DNA of 64,000 bases from Hydractinia symbiolongicarpus (taxonomy: Eukaryota; Cnidaria; Hydrozoa; Anthoathecata; Hydractiniidae). Position 1 is the stretch's first letter. Each line of letters opens with the position of its first letter. Shown piece by piece: positions 36,481 to 49,866 of this stretch. Location of the stretch: assembly GCF_029227915.1 (NCBI RefSeq), contig NC_079875.1:24436001-24500000 (forward strand), given 5' to 3'. Made by a program: the position numbers and the translations under genes. Below the pieces are notes generated by a model, which made no database searches, was not told the origin of the DNA, and saw only the letters and a program-made list of their open reading frames with translations.

Positions 36481-39400
36481 TTGGTTTTGGCGGACGGAGT
36501 CAATGAATGTGGCTGGTGTCTTGCAGGAGGCAGGGGATGCTTACTCAAGGGCCCGCACCAGATCCCAAGCATGAGTGAATTTCACCAATCCTTGTGTTTC
36601 CACATTCATAGGTGTTTGTTTCAGTACAGTCGAAATCCATTAACTTTCCGATTATCCCTGTAAAGGGGAGAATGCAGAAGTTCTACAGCAGCTTCTTATT
36701 CTTTGGAGAGAAACCTCCTTTTTTTAATTAAACTTTCTGTCTTAAAAGACTAGTTTTATCTGCATTGCGATGTAGTTACTCCTATTCTCTTTTTTCTGTT
36801 TCTTACACAGATCCAGTTGACTGCCAGGAAAGACTGGTTGACACTGGGAAAGACTAGTGACTGTGGGAAAGACCACTGACGGTGGGAAAGACCTTAGATC
36901 GTGAAGGCTTTTAGGTTTTGGTGACTGAAGAGTGTGTGTTCTTCATTGGTTAGGATGGGTCTTCAGTTGCAATCTCCAGACGATTGATAACTCCTTCCAA
37001 AGAATGGAGTGTTGCGGATTTCGAAGCATAAAAGTTGACTGGGTGGTGAAGTGAATTACTTGTTTAAGCTCGAGACGATATGTAATGGTTTTCTGGGTTG
37101 CCGCCGCTGGGTTCCAAGTCTACCTTTCTAAGGGGCGGTTTCTTGGTCAGCCCAAGCATTACGATACGATTTCTCAAGTGCTCATGTCTAAGGTCAGAAA
37201 GCTTTTCTGTTTCCAGGTTTGCTGCTTTTTATTCATTGTCACAACCTCTCTAAGGGCTGGGTTCCAAGTCTACCTCTCTTAGCCTTGGGCTCTGTGTCAG
37301 CAGGTAAAAGCAACAACGATACGATTTGAGGCTGTCGACTTTTCTTTTTCCAAAGTTTAACAAAAGGTATTGATTTTGGCGGACGGTGTCAATGAATGTG
37401 GCTGGTGTCTTGCAGGAGGCAGGGGATGCTTACTCAAGGGCCCGCACCAGATCCCAAGCATGAGTGAATTTCACCAATCCTCGTGTTTCCACATTCATAG
37501 GTGTTTGTTTCAGTACAGTCGAAATCCATTAACTTTCCGATTATCCCTGTAAAGGGGAGAATGCAGAAGTTCTACAGCAGCTTCTTATTCTTTGGAGAGA
37601 AACCTCCTTTTTTTAATTAAACTTTCCGTCTGAAAAGACTAGTTTTATCTGCATTGCGATGTAGTTACTCCTATTCTCTTTTTTCTGTTTCTTACACAGA
37701 TCCAGTTGACTGCCAGGAAAGACTGGTTGACACTGGGAAAGACTAGTGACTGTGGGAAAGACCACTGACGGTGGGAAAGACCATAGATCGTGAAGGCCTT
37801 TAGGTTTTGCTGACTGAAGAGTGTGTGTTCTTCATTGGTTAGGATGGGTCTTCAGTTGCAATCTCGAGACGATTGATAACTCCTTCCAAAGAATGGAGTG
37901 TTGCGGATTTCGAAGCATAAAAGTTGACTGGGTGGTGAAAGTGAATTACTTGTTTAAGCTCGAGACGATATGTAATGGTTTTCTGGGTTGCCGCCGCTGG
38001 GTTCCAAGTCTACCTTTCTAAGGGGCGGTTTCTTGGTCAGCCCAAGCATTACGATACTATTTCTCAAGTGTTCATGTCTAAGGTCAGAAAGCTTTTCTGT
38101 TTCCAGGTTTGCTGCTTTTTATTCTTTGTCACAACCTCTCTAAGGGCTGGGTTCCAAGTCTACCTCTCTTAGCCCTGGGCTCTGTGTCAGCAGGTAAAAG
38201 CAACAACGATACGATTTGCAGCTGGCGACTTTTCTTTTTCCAAAGTTTATCAAAAGTTATTGGTTTTGGCGGACGGTGTCAATGAATGTGGCTGGTGTCT
38301 TGCAGGAGGCAGGGGATGCTTACTCAAGGGCCCGCACCAGATCCCAAGCATGAGTGAATTTCACCAATCCTCGTGTTTCCACATTCATAGGTGTTTGTTT
38401 CAGTACAGTCGAAATCCATTAACTTTCCGATTATCCCTGTAAAGGGGAGAATGCAGAAGTTCTACAGCAGCTTCTTATTCTTTGGAGAGAAACCTCCTTT
38501 TTTTAATTAAACTTTCCGTCTTAAAAAGCTAGTTTTATCTGCATTGCGATGTAGTTACTCCTATTCTCTTTTTTCTGTTTCTTACACAGATCCAGTTGAC
38601 TGCCAGGAAAGACTGGTTGACACTGGGAAAGACTAGTGACTGTGGGAAAGACCACTGACGGTGGGAAAGACCATAGATCGTGAAGGCCTTTAGGTTTTGG
38701 TGACTGAAGAGTCTGTGTTCTTCATTGGTTAGGATGGGTCTTCAGTTGCAATCTCGAGACGATTGATAACTCCTTCCAAAGAATGGAGTGTTGCGGATTT
38801 CGAAGCATAAAAGTTGACTGGGTGGTGAAAGTGAATTACTTGTTTAAGCTCGAGACGATATGTAATGGTTTTCTGGCTTGACGCCGCTGGGTTCCAAGTC
38901 TACCTTTCTAAGGGGCGGTTTCTTGGTCAGCCCAAGCATTACGATACTATTTCTCAAGTGTTCATGTCTAAGGTCAGAAAGCTTTTCTGTTTCCAGGTTT
39001 GCTGCTTTTTATTCATTGTCACAACCTCTCTAAGGGCTGGGTTCCAAGTCTACCTCTCTTAGCCTTGGGCTCTGTGTCAGTAGGTAAAAGCAACAACGAT
39101 ACGATTTGAGGCTGTCGACTTTTCTTTTTCCAAAGTTTAACAAAAGTTATTGGTTTTGGCGGACGGAGTCAATGAATGTGGCTGGTGTCTTGCAGGAGGC
39201 AGGGGATGCTTACTCAAGGGCCCGCACCAGATCCCAAGCATGAGTGAATTTCACCAATCCTTGTGTTTCCACATTCATAGGTGTTTGTTTCAGTACAGTC
39301 GAAATCCATTAACTTTCCGATTATCCCTGTAAAGGGGAGAATGCAGAAGTTCTACAGCAGCTTCTTATTCTTTGGAGAGAAACCTCCTTTTTTTAATTAA

Positions 39401-41816
39401 ACTTTCTGTCTTAAAAGACTAGTTTTATCTGCATTGCGATGTAGTTACTCCTATTCTCTTTTTTCTGTTTCTTACACAGATCCAGTTGACTGCCAGGAAA
39501 GACTGGTTGACACTGGGAAAGACTAGTGACTGTGGGAAAGACCACTGACGGTGGGAAAGACCTTAGATCGTGAAGGCTTTTAGGTTTTGGTGACTGAAGA
39601 GTGTGTGTTCTTCATTGGTTAGGATGGGTCTTCAGTTGCAATCTCCAGACGATTGATAACTCCTTCCAAAGAATGGAGTGTTGCGGATTTCGAAGCATAA
39701 AAGTTGACTGGGTGGTGAAGTGAATTACTTGTTTAAGCTCGAGACGATATGTAATGGTTTTCTGGGTTGCCGCCGCTGGGTTCCAAGTCTACCTTTCTAA
39801 GGGGCGGTTTCTTGGTCAGCCCAAGCATTACGATACGATTTCTCAAGTGCTCATGTCTAAGGTCAGAAAGCTTTTCTGTTTCCAGGTTTGCTGCTTTTTA
39901 TTCATTGTCACAACCTCTCTAAGGGCTGGGTTCCAAGTCTACCTCTCTTAGCCTTGGGCTCTGTGTCAGCAGGTAAAAGCAACAACGATACGATTTGAGG
40001 CTGTCGACTTTTCTTTTTCCAAAGTTTAACAAAAGTTATTGATTTTGGCGGACGGTGTCAATGAATGTGGCTGGTGTCTTGCAGGAGGCAGGGGATGCTT
40101 ACTCAAGGGCCCGCACCAGATCCCAAGCATGAGTGAATTTCACCAATCCTCGTGTTTCCACATTCATAGGTGTTTGTTTCAGTACAGTCGAAATCCATTA
40201 ACTTTCCGATTATCCCTGTAAATGGGAGAATGCAGAAGTTCTACAGCAGCTTCTTATTCTTTGGAGAGAAACCTCCTTTTTTTAATTAAACTTTCCGTCT
40301 GAAAAGACTAGTTTTATCTGCATTGCGATGTAGTTACTCCTATTCTCTTTTTTCTGTTTCTTACACAGATCCAGTTGACTGCCAGGAAAGACTGGTTGAC
40401 ACTGGGAAAGACTAGTGACTGTGGGAAAGACCACTGACGGTGGGAAAGACCATAGATCGTGAAGGCCTTTAGGTTTTGCTGACTGAAGAGTCTGTGTTCT
40501 TCATTGGTTAGGATGGGTCTTCAGTTGCAATCTCGAGACGATTGATAACTCCTTCCAAAGAATGGAGTGTTGCGGATTTCGAAGCATAAAAGTTGACTGG
40601 GTGGTGAAAGTGAATTACTTGTTTAAGCTCGAGACGATATGTAATGGTTTTCTGGGTTGCCGCCGCTGGGTTCCAAGTCTACCTTTCTAAGGGGCGGTTT
40701 CTTGGTCAGCCCAAGCATTACGATACTATTTCTCAAGTGTTCATGTCTAAGGTCAGAAAGCTTTTCTGTTTCCAGGTTTGCTGCTTTTTATTCTTTGTCA
40801 CAACCTCTCTAAGGGCTGGGTTCCAAGTCTACCTCTCTTAGCCCTGGGCTCTGTGTCAGCAGGTAAAAGCAACAACGATACGATTTGCAGCTGGCGACTT
40901 TTCTTTTTCCAAAGTTTATCAAAAGTTATTGGTTTTGGCGGACGGTGTCAATGAATGTGGCTGGTGTCTTGCAGGAGGCAGGGGATGCTTACTCAAGGGC
41001 CCGCACCAGATCCCAAGCATGAGTGAATTTCACCAATCCTCGTGTTTCCACATTCATAGGTGTTTGTTTCAGTACAGTCGAAATCCATTAACTTTCCGAT
41101 TATCCCTGTAAAGGGGAGAATGCAGAAGTTCTACAGCAGCTTCTTATTCTTTGGAGAGAAACCTCCTTTTTTTAATTAAACTTTCCGTCTTAAAAAGCTA
41201 GTTTTATCTGCATTGCGATGTAGTTACTCCTATTCTCTTTTTTCTGTTTCTTACACAGATCCAGTTGACTGCCAGGAAAGACTGGTTGACACTGGGAAAG
41301 ACTAGTGACTGTGGGAAAGACCACTGACTGTGGGAAAGACCATAGATCGTGAAGGCCTTTAGGTTTTGGTGACTGAAAAGTGTGTGTTCTTCATTGGTTA
41401 GGATGGGTCTTCAGTTGCAATCTCGAGACGATTGATAACTCCTTCCAAAGAATGGAGTGTTGCGGATTTCGAAGCATAAAAGTTGACTGGGTGGTGAAGT
41501 GAATTACTTGTTTAAGCTCGAGACGATATGTAATGGTTTTCTGGGTTGCGCCGCTGGGTTCCAAGTCTACCCTTCTAAGGGACGGTTTCTTGGTCAGCCC
41601 AAGCATTACGATACGATTTCTCAAGTGTTCATGTCTAAGGTCCGAAAGCTTTTCTGTTTCCAGGTTTGCTGCTTTTTATTCTTTGTCACAACCTCTCTAA
41701 GGGCTGGGTTCCAAGTCTACCTCTCTTAGCCCTGTGCTCTGTGTCACTAGGTAAAAGCAACAACGATACCATTTGCAGCTGTCGACTTTTCTTTTTCCAA
41801 AGTTTAACAAAAGTTA
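36481..41816 (+). repeat. Trimeric HOR, two copies of 2,669 bp period (M42-M44, M45-M47)
   Basis: M42 and M45 match M8 (GGAGTC, CTTGTG, CTCCAGACG). M43 and M46 match M9 (TTGATTTTGG, GTCTGAAAAG, TTTTGCTGAC). M44 and M47 start alike but end differently. M47 has the M10 tail (GCGCC, CCTGTGCTC, CACTAG). M44 changes to the M6 tail (CTTGACGCC, TTCATTGTC, CAGTAG). A crossover between an M10-like and an M6-like unit would create M44 and return the order to M8-type units, giving a trimer in place of the 5-unit cycle. Confidence 0.75.
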
Positions 41817-44800
41817 TTGGTTTTGGCGGACGGTGTCAATGAATGTGGCTGGTGTCTTGCAGGAGGCAGGGTATGCTTACTCAAGGGCCCGCACCAGATC
41901 CCAAGCATGAGTGAATTTCACCAATCCTCGTGTTTCCACATTCATAGGTGTTTGTTTCAGTACAGTCGAAATCCATTAACTTTCCGATTATCCCTGTAAA
42001 GGGGAGAATGCAGAAGTTCTACAGCAGCTTCTTATTCTTTGGAGAGAAACCTCCTTTTTTTAATTAAACTTTCCGTCTTAAAAAGCTAGTTTTATCTGCA
42101 TTGCGATGTAGTTACTGCTATTCTCTTTTTTCTGTTTCTTACACAGATCCAGTTGACTGCCAGGAAAGACTGGTTGACACTGGGAAAGACTAGTGACTGT
42201 GGGAAAGACCACTGACGGTGGGAAAGACCATAGATCGTGAAGGCCTTTAGGTTTTGGTGACTGAAGAGTCTGTGTTCTTCATTGGTTAGGATGGGTCTTC
42301 AGTTGCAATCTCGAGACGATTGATAACTCCTTCCAAAGAATGGCGTGTTGCGGATTTCGAAGCATAAAAGTTGACTGGGTGGTAAAAGTGAATTACTTGT
42401 TTAGGCTCGAGACGATATGTAATGGTTTTCTGGGTTGCCGCCGCTGGTTTCCAAGTCTACCTTTCTAAGGGGCGGTTTCTTGGTCAGCCCAAGCATTACG
42501 ATACTATTTCTCAAGTGTTCATTGTCTAAGGTCAGAAAGCTTTTCTGTTTCCAGGTTTGCTGCTTTTTATTCTTTGTCACAACCTCTCTAAGGGCTGGGT
42601 TCCAAGTCTACCTCTCTTAGCCCTGGGCTCTGTGTCAGCAGGTAAAAGCAACAACGATACGATTTGCAGCTGTCGACTTTTCTTTTTCCAAAGTTTATCA
42701 AAAGTTATTGGTTTTGGCGGACGGTGTCAATGAATGTGGCTGGTGTCTTGCAGGAGGCAGGGGATGCTTACCCAAGGGCCCGCACCAGATCCCAAGCATG
42801 AGTGAATTTCACCAATCCTCGTCTTTCCACATTCATAGGTTTTTGTTTCAGTACAGTCGAAATCCATTAACTTTCCGATTATCCCTGTAAAGGGGAGAAT
42901 GCAGAAGTTCTAAAGCAGCTTCTTATTCTTTGGAGAGAAACCTCCTTTCTTTTAATTAAACTTTCCGTCTTAAAAAGCTAGTTTTATCTGCATTGCGATG
43001 TAGTTACTCCTATTCTCTTTTTTCTGTTTCTTACACAGATCCAGTTGACTGCCAGGAAAGACTGGTTGACACTGGGAAAGACTAGTGACTGTGGGAAAGA
43101 CCACTGACTGTGGGAAAGACCATAGATCGTGAAGGCCTTTAGGTTTTGGTGACTGAAGAGTGTGTGTTCTTCATTGGTTAGGATGGGTCTTCAGTTGCAA
43201 TCTCGAGACGATTGATAACTCCTTCCAAAGAATGGAGTGTTGCGGATTTCGAAGCATAAAAGTTGACTGGGTGGTGAAGTGAATTACTTGTTTAAGCTCG
43301 AGACGATATGTAATGGTTTTCTGGGTTGCGCCGCTGGGTTCCAAGTCTACCCTTCTAAGGGACGGTTTCTTGGTCAGCCCAAGCATTACGATACGATTTC
43401 TCAAGTGTTCATGTCTAAGGTCCGAAAGCTTTTCTGTTTCCAGGTTTGCTGCTTTTTATTCTTTGTCACAACCTCTCTAAGGGCTGGGTTCCAAGTCTAC
43501 CTCTCTTAGCCCTGTGCTCTGTGTCACTAGGTAAAAGCAACAACGATACCATTTGCAGCTGTCGACTTTTCTTTTTCCAAAGTTTAACAAAAGTTATTGG
43601 TTTTGGCGGACGGTGTCAATGAATGTGGCTGGTGTCTTGCAGGAGGCAGGGTATGCTTACTCAAGGGCCCGCACCAGATCCCAAGCATGAGTGAATTTCA
43701 CCAATCCTCGTGTTTCCACATTCATAGGTGTTTGTTTCAGTACAGTCGAAATCCATTAACTTTCCGATTATCCCTGTAAAGGGGAGAATGCAGAAGTTCT
43801 ACAGCAGCTTCTTATTCTTTGGAGAGAAACCTCCTTTTTTTAATTAAACTTTCCGTCTTAAAAAGCTAGTTTTATCTGCATTGCGATGTAGTTACTGCTA
43901 TTCTCTTTTTTCTGTTTCTTACACAGATCCAGTTGACTGCCAGGAAAGACTGGTTGACACTGGGAAAGACTAGTGACTGTGGGAAAGACCACTGACGGTG
44001 GGAAAGACCATAGATCGTGAAGGCCTTTAGGTTTTGGTGACTGAAGAGTCTGTGTTCTTCATTGGTTAGGATGGGTCTTCAGTTGCAATCTCGAGACGAT
44101 TGATAACTCCTTCCAAAGAATGGCGTGTTGCGGATTTCGAAGCATAAAAGTTGACTGGGTGGTAAAAGTGAATTACTTGTTTAGGCTCGAGACGATATGT
44201 AATGGTTTTCTGGGTTGCCGCCGCTGGTTTCCAAGTCTACCTTTCTAAGGGGCGGTTTCTTGGTCAGCCCAAGCATTACGATACTATTTCTCAAGTGTTC
44301 ATTGTCTAAGGTCAGAAAGCTTTTCTGTTTCCAGGTTTGCTGCTTTTTATTCTTTGTCACAACCTCTCTAAGGGCTGGGTTCCAAGTCTACCTCTCTTAG
44401 CCCTGGGCTCTGTGTCAGCAGGTAAAAGCAACAACGATACGATTTGCAGCTGTCGACTTTTCTTTTTCCAAAGTTTATCAAAAGTTATTGGTTTTGGCGG
44501 ACGGTGTCAATGAATGTGGCTGGTGTCTTGCAGGAGGCAGGGGATGCTTACCCAAGGGCCCGCACCAGATCCCAAGCATGAGTGAATTTCACCAATCCTC
44601 GTCTTTCCACATTCATAGGTGTTTGTTTCAGTACAGTCGAAATCCATTAACTTTCCGATTATCCCTGTAAAGGGGAGAATGCAGAAGTTCTACAGCAGCT
44701 TCTTATTCTTTGGAGAGAAACCTCCTTTTTTTAATTAAACTTTCCGTCTTAAAAAGCTAGTTTTATCTGCATTGCGATGTAGTTACTGCTATTCTCTTTT

Positions 44801-47800
44801 TTCTGTTTCTTACACAGATCCAGTTGACTGCCAGGAAAGACTGGTTGACACTGGGAAAGACTAGTGACTGTGGGAAAGACCACTGACGGTGGGAAAGACC
44901 ATAGATCGTGAAGGCCTTTAGGTTTTGGTGACTGAAGAGTCTGTGTTCTTCATTGGTTAGGATGGGTCTTCAGTTGCAATCTCGAGACGATTGATAACTC
45001 CTTCCAAAGAATGGCGTGTTGCGGATTTCGAAGCATAAAAGTTGACTGGGTGGTAAAAGTGAATTACTTGTTTAGGCTCGAGACGATATGTAATGGTTTT
45101 CTGGGTTGCCGCCGCTGGTTTCCAAGTCTACCTTTCTAAGGGGCGGTTTCTTGGTCAGCCCAAGCATTACGATACTATTTCTCAAGTGTTCATTGTCTAA
45201 GGTCAGAAAGCTTTTCTGTTTCCAGGTTTGCTGCTTTTTATTCTTTGTCACAACCTCTCTAAGGGCTGGGTTCCAAGTCTACCTCTCTTAGCCCTGGGCT
45301 CTGTGTCAGCAGGTAAAAGCAACAACGATACGATTTGCAGCTGTCGACTTTTCTTTTTCCAAAGTTTATTAAAAGTTATTGGTTTTGGCGGACGGTGTCA
45401 ATGAATGTGGCTGGTGTCTTGCAGGAGGCAGGGGATGCTTACCCAAGGGCCCGCACCAGATCCCAAGCATGAGTGAATTTCACCAATCCTCGTCTTTCCA
45501 CATTCATAGGTTTTTGTTTCAGTACAGTCGAAATCCATTAACTTTCCGATTATCCCTGTAAAGGGGAGAATGCAGAAGTTCTACAGCAGCTTCTTATTCT
45601 TTGGAGAGAAACCTCCTTTTTTTTAATTAAACTTTCCGTCTTAAAAAGCTAGTTTTATCTGCATTGCGATGTAGTTACTCCTATTCTCTTTTTTCTGTTT
45701 CTTACACAGATCCAGTTGACTGCCAGGAAAGACTGGTTGACACTGGGAAAGACTAGTGACTGTGGAAAAGACCACTGACGGTGGGAAAGACCATAGATCG
45801 TGAAGGCTTTTAGGTTTTGGTGACTGAAGAGTGTGTGTTCTTCATTGGTTAGGATGGGTCTTCAGTTGCTATCTCGAGACGATTGATAACTCCTTCCAAA
45901 GAATGGAGTGTTGCGGATTTCGAAGCATAAAAGTTGACTGGGTGGTGAAGTGAATTACTTGTTTAAGCTCGAGACGATATGTAATGGTTTTCTGGGTTGC
46001 CGCCGCTGGGTTCCGAGTCTACCTTTCTAAGGGGCGGTTTCTTGGTCAGCCCAAGCATTACGATACGATTTCTCAAGTGTTCATGTCTAAGGTCAGAAAG
46101 CTTTTCTGTTTCCAGGTTTGCTGCTTTTTATTCTTTGTCACAACCTCTCTAAGGGCTGGGTTCCAAGTCTACCTCTCTTAGCCTTGGGCTCTGTGTCAGT
46201 AGGTAAAAGCAACTACGATACGATTTGAGGCTGTCGACTTTTCTTTTTCCAAAGTTTAACAAAAGTTATTGGTTTTGGCGGACGGTGTCAATGAATGTGG
46301 CTGGTGTCTTGCAGGAGGCAGGGGATGCTTACTCAAGGGCCCGCACCAGATCCCAAGCATGAGTGAATTTCACCAATCCTCGTGTTTCCACATTCATAGG
46401 TGTTTGTTTCAGTACAGTCGAAATCCATTAACTTTCCGATTATCCCTGTAAAGGGGAGAATGCAGAAGTTCTACAGCAGCTTCTTATTCTTTGGAGAGAA
46501 ACCTCCTTTTTTTTAATTAAACTTTCCGTCTTAAAAAGCTAGTTTTATCTGTATTGCGATGTAGTTACTGCTATTCTCTTTTTTCTGTTTCTTACACAGA
46601 TCCAGTTGACTGCCAGGAAAGACTGGTTGACACTGGGAAAGACTAGTGACTGTGGGAAAGACCACTGACGGTGGGAAAGACCATAGATCGTGAAGGACTT
46701 TAGGTTTTGGTGACTGAAGAGTCTGTGTTCTTCATTGGTTAGGATGGGTCTTCAGTTGCAATCTCGAGACGATTGATAACTCCTTCCAAAGAATGGAGTG
46801 TTGCGGATTTCGAAGCATAAAAGTTGACTGGGTGGTGAAGTGAATTACTTGTTTAAGCTCGAGACGATATGTAATGGTTTTCTGGGTTGCCGCCGCTGGG
46901 TTCCAAGTCTACCTTTCTAAGGGGCGGTTTCTTGGTCAGCCCAATCATCACGATACGATTTCTCAAGTGTTCATGTCTAAGGTCAGAAAGCTTTTCTGTT
47001 TCCAGGTTTGCTGCTTTTTATTCTTTGTCACAACCTCTCTAAGGGCTGGATTCCAAGTCTACCTCTCTTAGCCCTGGGCTCTGTGTCAGTAGGTAAAAGC
47101 AAAAACGATACGATTTGCAGCTGTCGACTTTTCTTTTTCCAAAGTTTAACAAAAGTTATTGGTTTTGGCGGACGGTGTCAATGAATGTGGCTGGTGTCTT
47201 GCAGGAGGCAGGGGATGCTTACTCAAGGGCCCGCACCAGATCCCAAGCATGAGTGAATTTCACCAATCCTCGTGTTTCCACATTCAGAGGTGTTTGTTTC
47301 AGTACAGTCGAAATCCATTAACTTTCCGATTATCCCTGTAAAGGGGAGAATGCAGAAGTTCTACAGCAGCTTCTTATTCTTTGGAGAGAAACCTCCTTTT
47401 TTTTAATTAAACTTTCCGTCTTAAAAAGCTAGTTTTATCTGCATTGCGATGTAGTTACTGCTATTCTCTTTTTTCTGTTTCTTACACAGATCCAGTTGAC
47501 TGCCAGGAAAGACTGGTTGACACTGGGAAAGACTAGTGACTGTGGGAAAGACCACTGACGGTGGGAAAGACTAGTGACTGTGGGAAAGACCACTGACGGT
47601 GGGAAAGACCATAGATCGTGAAGGACTTTAGGTTTTGGTGACTGAAGAGTCTGTGTTCTTCATTGGTTAGGATGGGTCTTCAGTTGCAATCTCGAGACGA
47701 TTGATAACTCCTTCCAAAGAATGGAGTGTTGCGGATTTCGAAGCATAAAAGTTGACTGGGTGGTGAAGTGAATTACTTGTTTAAGCTCGAGACGATATGT

Positions 47801-49866
47801 AATGGTTTTCTGGGTTGCCGCCGCTGGGTTCCAAGTCTACCTTTCTAAGGGGCCTTTTCTTGGTCAGCCCAATCATCACGATACGATTTCTCAAGTGTTC
47901 ATGTCTAAGGTCAGAAAGCTTTTCTGTTTCCAGGTTTGCTGCTTTTTATTCTTTGTCACAACCTCTCTAAGGGCTGGATTCCAAGTCTACCTCTCTTAGC
48001 CCTGGGCTCTGTGTCAGTAGGTAAAAGCAAAAACGATACGATTTGCAGCTGTCGACTTTTCTTTTTCCAAAGTTTAACAAAAGTTATTGGTTTTGGCGGA
48101 CGGTGTCAATGAATGTGGCTGGTGTCTTGCAGGAGGCAGGGGATGCTTACTCAAGGGCCCGCACCAGATCCCAAGCATGAGTGAATTTCACCAATCCTCG
48201 TGTTTCCACATTCATAGGTGTTTGTTTCAGTACAGTCGAAATCCATTAACTTTCCGATTATCCCTGTAAAGGGGAGAATGCAGAAGTTCTACAGCAGCTT
48301 CTTATTCTTTGGAGAGAAACCTCCTTTTTTTTAATTAAACTTTCCGTCTTAAAAAGCTAGTTTTATCTGCATTGCGATGTAGTTACTGCTATTCTCTTTT
48401 TTCTGTTTCTTACACAGATCCAGTTGACTGCCAGGAAAGACTGGTTGACACTGGGAAAGACTAGTGACTGTGGGAAAGACCACTGACGGTGGGAAAGACC
48501 ATAGATCGTGAAGGACTTTAGGTTTTGGTGACTGAAGAGTCTGTGTTCTTCATTGGTTAGGATGGGTCTTCAGTTGCAATCTCGAGACGATTGATAACTC
48601 CTTCCAAAGAATGGAGTGTTGCTGATTTCGAAGCATAAAAGTTGACTGGGTGGTGAAGTGAATTACTTGTTTAAGCTCGAGACGATATGTAATGGTTTTC
48701 TGGGTTGCCGCCGCTGGGTTCCAAGTCTACCTTTCTAAGGGGCGGTTTCTTGGTCAGCCCAATCATCACGATACGATTTCTCAAGTGTTCATGTCTAAGG
48801 TCAGAAAGCTTTTCTGTTTCCAGGTTTGCTGCTTTTTATTCTTTGTCACAACCTCTCTAAGGGCTGGATTCCAAGTCTACCTCTCTTAGCCCTGGGCTCT
48901 GTGTCAGTAGGTAAAAGCAAAAACGATACGATTTGAGGCTGTCGACTTTTCTTTTTCCAAAGTTTAACAAAAGTTATTGGTTTTGGCGGACAGTGTCAAT
49001 GAATGTGGCTGGTGTCTTGCAGGAGGCAGGGGATGCTTACTCAAGGGCCCGCACCAGATCCCAAGCATGAGTGAATTTCACCAATCCTCGTGTTTCCACA
49101 TTCATAGGTGTTTGTTTCAGTACAGTCGAAATCCATTAACTTTCCGATTATCCCTGTAAAGGGGAGAATACAGAAGTTCTACAGCAGCTTCTTATTCTTT
49201 GGAGAGAAACCTCCTTTTTTTTAATTAAACTTTCCGTCTTAAAAAGCTAGTTTTATCTGCATTGCGATGTAGTTACTCTTATTCTCTTTTTTCTGTTTCT
49301 TACACAGATCCAGTTGACTGCCAGGAAAGACTGGTTGACACTGGGAAAGACTAGTGACTGTGGGAAAGACCACTGACGGTGGGAAAGACCATAGATCGTG
49401 AAGGCTTTTAGGTTTTGGTGACTGAAGAGTGTGTGTTCTTCATTGGTTAGGATGGGTCTTCAGTTGCTATCTCGAGACGATTGATAACTCCTTCCAAAGA
49501 ATGGAGTGTTGCGGATTTCGAAGCATAAAAGTTGACTGGGTGGTGAAGTGAATTACTTGTTTAAGCTCGAGACGATATGTAATGGTTTTCTGGGTTGCCG
49601 CCGCTGGGTTCCAAGTCTACCTTTCTAAGGGGCGGTTTCTTGGTCAGCCCAAGCATTACGATACGATTTCTCAAGTGTTCATGTCTAAGGTCAGAAAGCT
49701 TTTCTGTTTCCAGGTTTGCTGCTTTTTATTCTTTGTCACAACCTCTCTAAGGGCTGGGTTCCAAGTCTACCTCTCTTAGCCCTGGGCTCTGTGTCACTAG
49801 GTAAAAGCAACAACGATACCATTTGCAGCTGTCGACTTTTCTTTTTCCAAAGTTTAACAAAAGTTA
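41817..49866 (+). repeat. Rearranged block of M16-M20 subtypes (M48-M56)
   Basis: M48 and M50 match M16. M49 (42708-43596) starts like M17 (ACCCAAGG, TCGTCTTTCC) but ends like M15 (CTGACTG, GCGCC, CCTGTGCTC), and it has TTTCTTTTAATT near 42947 and TAAAGCAGC. M51 starts like M17 and ends like M16 (AATGGCGTG, GGTAAAAG). M52 and M53 match M17 and M18. M54 is an extra unit of the M18/M19 type with a 38-bp insertion. M55 matches M19 (TTGCTGATTT). M56 matches M20 (GGACAGTG) with a CACTAG tail. The order shows at least two local duplications relative to the 9-unit block. Confidence 0.7.
47531..47606 (+). repeat. 38-bp minisatellite duplication in M54
   Basis: Two exact 38-bp copies lie at 47531-47568 and 47569-47606. 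Each equals two of the 19-bp GGGAAAGAC units (units 3 and 4 of the internal minisatellite). M54 therefore has six units and is 928 bp long, the only monomer outside 888-891 bp. Replication slippage or unequal exchange in register is the simplest cause. Confidence 0.95.
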
